From: Candidatus Dechloromonas phosphorivorans
GTDB taxonomy: Bacteria > Pseudomonadota > Gammaproteobacteria > Burkholderiales > Rhodocyclaceae
DNA length: 64,000 nt
Reading direction: 5' to 3'
Assembly: GCA_016714975.1 (NCBI GenBank)
Contig: JADKBR010000001.1
Coordinates: forward strand, 248,001 to 312,000
The notes under the pieces are model-generated. The model saw only the letters and a program-made list of their open reading frames with translations. It made no database searches and had not been told where the DNA came from. The position numbers and the translations under genes were made by a program. Below are positions 58,657 through 64,000 of this stretch, one piece after another (position 1 is the stretch's first letter; every line of letters begins with the position of its first letter).

Positions 58657-61627
58657 TCACAGTAGCTCCCATTCAACGGCGAATAGCTGGGTAGTCGTTA
58701 CTTGCTGCCCCAACTGACTTTCAAGTTCTTCGATCAGCTGGTCACGCCTTGCCTGAATTTCGTCTTGCCGATTGAACAGCTCACGGCGTTTCTTGTCGCG
58801 CTGCCCTTCAAAATCGCGTTGTTCCTTTTGGGCTTGAAGCTTGTCAGCCAAGGTTACCGCCACCTTGCTCTTGGTGCGAGCTTCCTTGATTTGCCGGTCA
58901 AGGTCTTTGATCTCGCGCTCAAGGCCAACCTTCAAGTCATCTGCCCACGCATCGAGCTTTTCCGTTTCCTGCGAGAAGAAACTCAGATTGCGCGACTCTA
59001 GGTCGGTAGTCACCAGTGCCTTTTGCTGGTCGATCTGCTGTTGTAGCGCATGCGGAATCGGCACATTGGCAGCGGCGAAATCGAGCATGTTCTGTTGCGC
59101 CGGGGCGAGGTCGTCCGAGAGCGATTGCTGAACGGGCGCGCTGTCGACTCGCGGCAACGGAACGGTATGGCCGGGCATGCCAAGCAGGCGGTCGGTTACG
59201 TCGGCATCGAAGACGTTTCCATCGGCATCAATGGCAGCAGCCAGAAGGTGCTCTTCGGTGGTGCCAAGCGACTGAATGCGCAGATACTGGACCATTAGCG
59301 TGCCGGTATTGCCCCGCAAGGCTTCGATGACGGAGACCTTGGTGCCGTAGGCGTCGTAATCGAGCACCAGCTTGATGGGGGTCAGCGGCGCACGCTGGGC
59401 ATAGTCGATCAAGCCCTGCGCAAGTGGGTGCGCCATGCGGTAGATGTGCGCTTCTTCGCTCCGGCGCGGCAATTCGTAACGACCCAAGGGGATCGCGGTC
59501 GAGTTTGCGTCCTGTACGCCATCGGGCAGGCTGGTCAGCAGGAAGCCCGTATCGTCCTCGTCAAAGCTCGCATGCCCGCCCAGCGCGGCGCGGGTGAAGC
59601 GTATCAACAGGCGTTCGAGCCTGCCGAGTGAGGCGCGGGCGTCCATGTTGCGCAGGCGTAGCCGCTCTTGTACGTCCTCGTCGAAGTTTTCCAGCAGCGC
59701 CTTGCGGGCGTTGAGCATGGCGTCGGAAATCTCGCCGGCCAGATCGAGTTGTAGTTGCTCGAAGGCGGTATGAATGGCCTCGGGGTGGCGGCAGGTTTGG
59801 TAAATCTCGGCGATGCGGCGCTCGAAATCGACGCCGGACTCGACGGCCCCGAGCACTTCATCGCTGGCCCCGAAGACGCCATCGAACAACTGGAACTTCT
59901 GCGCCAGCAGCTCATAGACACGCCGGTCGGCGTCGTTGTCGCGATTCAGGAAGTTGACGACAACAACATCGTGCTTCTGGCCGTAGCGGTGGCAACGCCC
60001 GATGCGCTGTTCAATGCGCTGCGGGTTCCACGGCAGGTCATAGTTGATGACCATCGAGCAGAACTGAAGGTTGATGCCCTCCGCGCCGGCCTCGGTGGCG
60101 ATCATGATGCTGCCCATTGACTCTCGCGGAAGTAGTCGACCAGTGCGGCGCGGGTATCGGCAGTGCGCGAGCCTGATACCCGGTCGGTGCCCGCATGCCG
60201 GGCGATCCACCCCGCGTAGATTTCCTTGGCTTTGGCATCCGTGTTGCTGCCGTTGAAGAGCACCACGCCGGGGCCATGCTCGGTGCCTGCCAGCAGCTTC
60301 AGCAAGTATTCCTGCGTGCGGCGGGATTCGGTAAAGACAATCGCCTTCTTCGCCGCGCCGAGTTCGTCCAGCTTTTTGAACGCGACATTGAGGGCTTGCA
60401 GCAACGCGGTGCCCTTGGCGTTCTCCGTGATGGAAATGGCCAGATTGCGAAATGATTCGAGTTCGCCGACTTCGGCCCGGATAGCGGTGATTTCCGCTGC
60501 GGTCGATACCTTGGTGCTGCCATCGGCGACGGCATCCAACTCGTCGGCCAGTTCGTCGAGGGCTTCGTAGTCCTGGTCGAGTTCTTCCGCAAGATTGGTG
60601 CTGGCGGCCTTTTCGTCGAGGGTCTGGCCTAGCCGCTTGATGAGGGTTTCCAGCGCTCCGGCGATGGCGAAGGTAGAAGACGCCAGCAGCTTGCGCAGGA
60701 CCAGCGTTATCAGTTGCCGCTGGCTGTTGGGCAGCGCGTGCAACGATGGCCGTTGCAGGAATTCCGAGACGTAGTTGTAGAGCTTGGTTTCGTCGGCGCC
60801 AGGCACAAACTCTTGCAGCATTGGAATCCGCCGGGTGTATTTGACATAGGCTTCAACCTGGCGGCGCAGCGTGCGCTTGCAGATCGGGGCAATGCGGTTT
60901 TTCAGCGCATCGAAACTAGCGGCGTCCTTGAGTTGCCCGAATTGAGCACGGAAGCTATCCAGATCGCCGAATACGCGCTCGTCGACAAAGCTGACCAGTC
61001 CGTACAGCTCCAGCAAGGAGTTCTGGAGCGGCGTTGCCGTCAGCAAGACCTTGTGCGGCAGCGTGAGTGCATCGCGCAGGATGCGGGCCGTTTTGTTCTC
61101 CGGCTTATAGACGTTGCGCAGGCGGTGCGCTTCGTCGATCACCACCAAGTCCCACGGCACGGATTGCACGTCCTTGGCTTTGCCTGCCGCGAATTGGTAG
61201 GAGCAGATCAGTACGGTGGCGCTGTTGCCTGCGAGGTCGAACGGGTTGGTGGCGCCGTTCTTGATGGCTTGCCGGTAGGACTTGGCTTCAAGCAGGCTGG
61301 CGACGATACCGAACTTGTCCGCCAGTTCCTGATGCCACTGCTTGCGCAGGTTGGCCGGAGTGATGACCAGAATGCGGCGTTTGCGCTCGGCCCATTTCTG
61401 CGCAATCAGCAAACCTGCTTCGATGGTTTTGCCGAGTCCGACTTCATCGGCAAGGATGGCACCCTTGGAAAGCGGGTTGCTCGTCGCGAACAGGGCGGCG
61501 TCTATCTGGTGCGGGTTCAAGTCGACCGGCACTCCAGCAGCGCGTCCCCATGCGGGCCACGAAATTGGACGCGGCGGCGGGTTAGCTGGTGCGCGAAGTA
61601 CGCAAGCTGGTGCGGACTGCATGACAT
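58657..61627 (-). pseudogene. SNF2/HepA-type helicase of the defence island, frameshifted
   Basis: The N-terminus from ATG 61627 reads MSCSPHQLAYFAHQLTRR, then shifts near 61575. The main frame has VDLNPHQIDAALFA, LADEVGLGKTIEAGLLIAQ (Walker A), LVVIDEAHRLRN and LLTATPLQNSLLELYGLV. It shifts again near 60113-60115 (one base missing from a C-run) into IMIATEAGAEGINLQFC, NPQRIEQRIGRCHRYGQK and a long coiled-coil C-terminus (KLDAWADDLKVGLEREIKDL). Corrected, it has about 990 residues with all SNF2 motifs. Both breaks look like single-base errors. The region upstream is unreliable. Confidence 0.85.
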
Positions 61628-61878
61628 GAGTTTTTTTTTACTTGCGGGCCCCCCACTCCCGGGTGCGCGGCCAGGTTTCCAGGTTGGGGGAGAATAAGCG
61701 GATTCTCCGCCCCACCAAAAACAAAGATAAATCCCTTTCCCAGTAAGCAACCAAACCGCTTCTGCCAGACGCCAGAGAGGGGAAGAGAGGGAAAGAAAGT
61801 CAGAACCCCCAACCCAGCCAGGGCCAACCAAATTTTGCCCAAAAACGCAACAGCAAAGCGCGCCCGCGCGCGTCCCCC
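61628..61878. other. Anomalous, probably erroneous or chimeric sequence
   Basis: About 250 nt with many homopolymers (TTTTTTTTT, CCCCCC, GGGGG), no gene, and composition unlike the flanks. The nirN coding similarity stops abruptly at KITKSGG (about 61879), a few residues before the expected end, and the helicase start lies directly at its other edge with disturbed frames. I read it as low-quality sequence or an assembly join. Confidence 0.6.
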
Positions 61879-63439
61879 CGACTTGGTGATCTTGTTCCAG
61901 ACGTTGTACTTGCCGACCGGCTTCTTCATCGGCAGGCGCTTCACTTCCTTCAGCGTCGCCGCGTCGTAGATGATCAGCGCGCCGTCCATTTCCCACAGGC
62001 TGGCCAGCACGTACTTGCCGTCCCTGGTGAATTCGACGTGGGCGAAGGTTTTGCCCGGCTCGGGTTTCAGTTCGGCGACGACTTCCAGTTTTTCCTTGTC
62101 GATGATCTGCATGGTGTCCTTGAATTCCTTGCTCATCATCGAATCGGTCCATGCGTAGCGGCTGTTTTCGTGGCTGCGCATGAAGAAGCCGGGGCCGCGC
62201 GTCTTGATCTGCTTGATCGTCTGCCAGGTCTTCATGTCGATGATGCTGATCACCCCCTCGTTGAGGTTGGGCGTCGCCATCACGGTCTTGCCCTGCCATT
62301 GCCAACTGATGCCGGAACCGAGGTGGGGCATGCCGGGCAGTTCGAGGTCGGCGATCTTCTTGCGCGCATCGAGATTGACCACCTGGCCGCTGACCGCCGC
62401 CTTGGCGTCGTTGCGCGAGGCGCCCATCACCTCGTCGTAGCCCTGGGTGAAGTAGAAATCGTCGAGGTAGTCGTCGAGCTGGCTGCGTTGCGGGTTGAGG
62501 AAGCCGGGGATGAACTTGCCTTCGCGGTACTTGAAGTCGTGGATCATGCCGGCAGGGATTTCCGGGGCCTTCGGGTTGTACGACACCTCCCAGACCTCCT
62601 TGACGTCCTTCAGGGCGGCAACGAAGCTCTGGCGGGGCGCGGCATCGTAAACCGCCGACACCCGCGAAGTCGCCTTGCCATCCTTGTCCGTCACCGGCAG
62701 GATTTTCTTCAGGTTGAGGTCGGCATCGAGGATGACCAGGCTGTGCGGCAGGTAGTTGGCCACCGCCACCCACTTGCCGTCGCCGGACACCGCCGCGTTG
62801 CGCGTGTTGATGCCGGCGCGCACCTCGGCGATGACCTTGAGGTTCCACAGGTCGAACTTGGTGATCCAGCCGTCGCGCGAGGCGAAGAAGACGTAGCGCC
62901 CGTCCGGCGTGAATTTCGGCCCGCCGTGCAGGGCGAAGCGCGACTGGAAGCGGTGGATCGGCTCCAGCTTGTCGCCGTCGAGGATGGAGACGTGGTGGTC
63001 GCCGGTCTCGACGACGACGAACAGGTTCAGCGGGTCGGCGCTGAATTGCGGCTTGTCAGGGCAGGCTGCCCGGCGCGAAATTGACGATGCGCGAGGCATT
63101 GATCTCCGCCTCGCCCCAGACCGGCATCGGCTTGATCGGCGTGTAGGCGTACTCGACCAGCGCCTTGATTTCGGCATCGTTCAACTGTTGACCGAAGCCG
63201 AGCATCTGCGTCGCCCGCCTTCCCTCGCGGATGACCTTTTCCGCTTCCGGCTTGCGCAGTCGTGCCAGGTTTTCCGGCAGCAGCGCCGGGCCGATGCCGC
63301 CGAGGCGGTCGGCGCCGTGGCAGGCGGCGCAATGCTGCTTGTAGGCTGCCGGCGCATCGGCGGCATCGGCCAGTTGCGCCATGCCGAACAGGAACCAGGC
63401 GGCAAAGCCGGCCGGAATCAGGATTTTCCAGTGAATCAT
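61879..63439 (-). pseudogene. nirN: NirN-type cytochrome c / d1-domain protein, frameshifted and 3'-truncated
   Basis: The gene starts at 63439 with a signal (LIPAGFAAWFLFGMAQLADA), a c-type heme site CAACHG and a cytochrome domain ending NASRIVNFAPGSLP. One extra base in the G-run 63059-63061 then shifts the frame. The second part is an eight-bladed cd1-like propeller (DKPQFSADPLNLFVVVETGD, HGGPKFTPDGRYVFFASRDG, NAAVSGDGKWVAVANYLPHS). It ends VGKYNVWNKITKSGG. NirN is the last enzyme of heme d1 synthesis. Its start overlaps the nirJ stop, the common nirJ-nirN order. Confidence 0.82.
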
Positions 63440-64000
63440 GCGATTTCCTCGTCGCTCAGGTAGCAGCCCGGGTCTTCGGCCCAGGCGTCGCCGGTCATCT
63501 GCTGTGCCCGGACACGGGTGTTGCCGTTGCAGATCGCAAGGTAGGCGCATGCCCCGCAACGCCCCTTGACCGTCCGCGGGTGCTGCTTGAGACCGGCCAT
63601 CAGCGCATCCGAGGTATCCGGCCAGATCTGCGAGAACGGCCGCTCCTTGACGTTGCCCAGGTTGTAGTGCCACCACATGGTGTCAGGGTGCACATTGCCG
63701 AGGTTGTCGATATTGGCGACATTGACGCCCGACGAATTGCCGCCCCACTGGCGCAGCTTGGCCTCGACATGCGCCGCCTTGTCCGGGAAAACGGCGGCGC
63801 ACCCAGTGCAGGAAATAGACGCCGTCGGCGTCGTTGTTGCCGGTGGTGAATTCCTTGTTCAGCCCGCGCTGGTTGTATTCCCAGCAGGTGTCGAAGAGCA
63901 GGTCCATCGCCCAGCGCGTCAACTGGTGCTGCGCATCATCCTTGCGGTTCTTGTTGCCGCGCCCGGCGTAATTGAGGTGCGAGAAGTAGAAGCGGTCGAT
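63436..64000 (-). pseudogene. nirJ: NirJ heme d1 radical-SAM protein, C-terminal part, one-base frameshift
   Basis: Only the C-terminal part is in the window; the gene continues beyond 64000. It reads TRWAMDLLFDTCWEYNQRGLNKEFTTGNNDADGVYFLHWVRRRFP, then an extra base in the G-run 63785-63787 shifts the frame. The continuation has GNVHPDTMWWHYNLGNVKER and the SPASM-type Cys region RTVKGRCGACAYLAICNGNTRVRA. NirJ removes propionate side chains on the route to heme d1, the cofactor of cd1 nitrite reductase. Confidence 0.85.

Overview
The window looks like a chromosomal segment of a GC-rich betaproteobacterium, most likely a Rhodocyclales (Dechloromonas/Azonexus/Zoogloea-like) organism. Supporting points are the pan, nir, cco and type IV pilus genes, a PEP-CTERM signal, and the protein sequences of gcdH, pcnB, murJ and ileS. 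Nearly all of it is coding. Most genes are packed in operons whose start and stop codons overlap by about 4 nt.

Layout. 1-13 kb: end of gcdH; a quinone oxidoreductase/TAXI-binding-protein/ParA operon; LemA plus two TPM proteins; miaA; an RND efflux pair with an operator-like palindrome; rlpA-purM. 13-20 kb: a papain-like protease with its own chagasin-type inhibitor, then hda, a HAD phosphatase, pcnB, folK, a DUF486 gene broken by a TAG, and panB-panC-panD. 20-24 kb: a NYN/LOTUS protein, and copper/oxidase maturation genes (SCO, DUF1318, PCuAC). 24-32 kb: rpsT and a full minor-pilin operon (fimT-pilV-pilW-pilX-pilY1-small ORF-pilE-TonB-like). 32.2 kb: a 48-residue PEP-CTERM peptide behind a sigma-54-like promoter. 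32-38 kb: ileS-lspA-fkpB-ispH and ribF. 38.2-38.5 kb: two tandem candidate small RNAs with C/U-rich loops. 38.7-51 kb: ccoI-ccoS, a short-chain dehydrogenase, a response regulator with Asn at the phospho-acceptor position, tRNA-Thr(CGT), murJ, a CYTH-CHAD protein, ubiC, DUF192, rluE, a SpmA-SpmB fusion and a YkuD-like protein.

51-61.6 kb is a defence island read on the minus strand. A SNF2-type helicase is followed by a gap with a 24-bp palindrome. Then come XRE-ImmA/IrrE protease, DUF4411 PIN-like protein, beta-class (type III Mod-like) methyltransferase, DUF1016 nuclease, a 61-residue protein, and a type III Res-like helicase-nuclease. The six genes after the gap overlap or nearly abut, so the toxin/antitoxin-like pair is translationally tied to the restriction-modification genes. 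The Res gene is cut by an in-frame TAA and the helicase by frameshifts.

61.9-64 kb holds nirN and the end of nirJ (heme d1 synthesis). Several genes carry single-base indels, mostly in short G/C runs, and 61.63-61.88 kb looks like low-quality or chimeric sequence. Many of these breaks are therefore probably sequence errors, although the in-frame stops in res and DUF486 are of a different kind.
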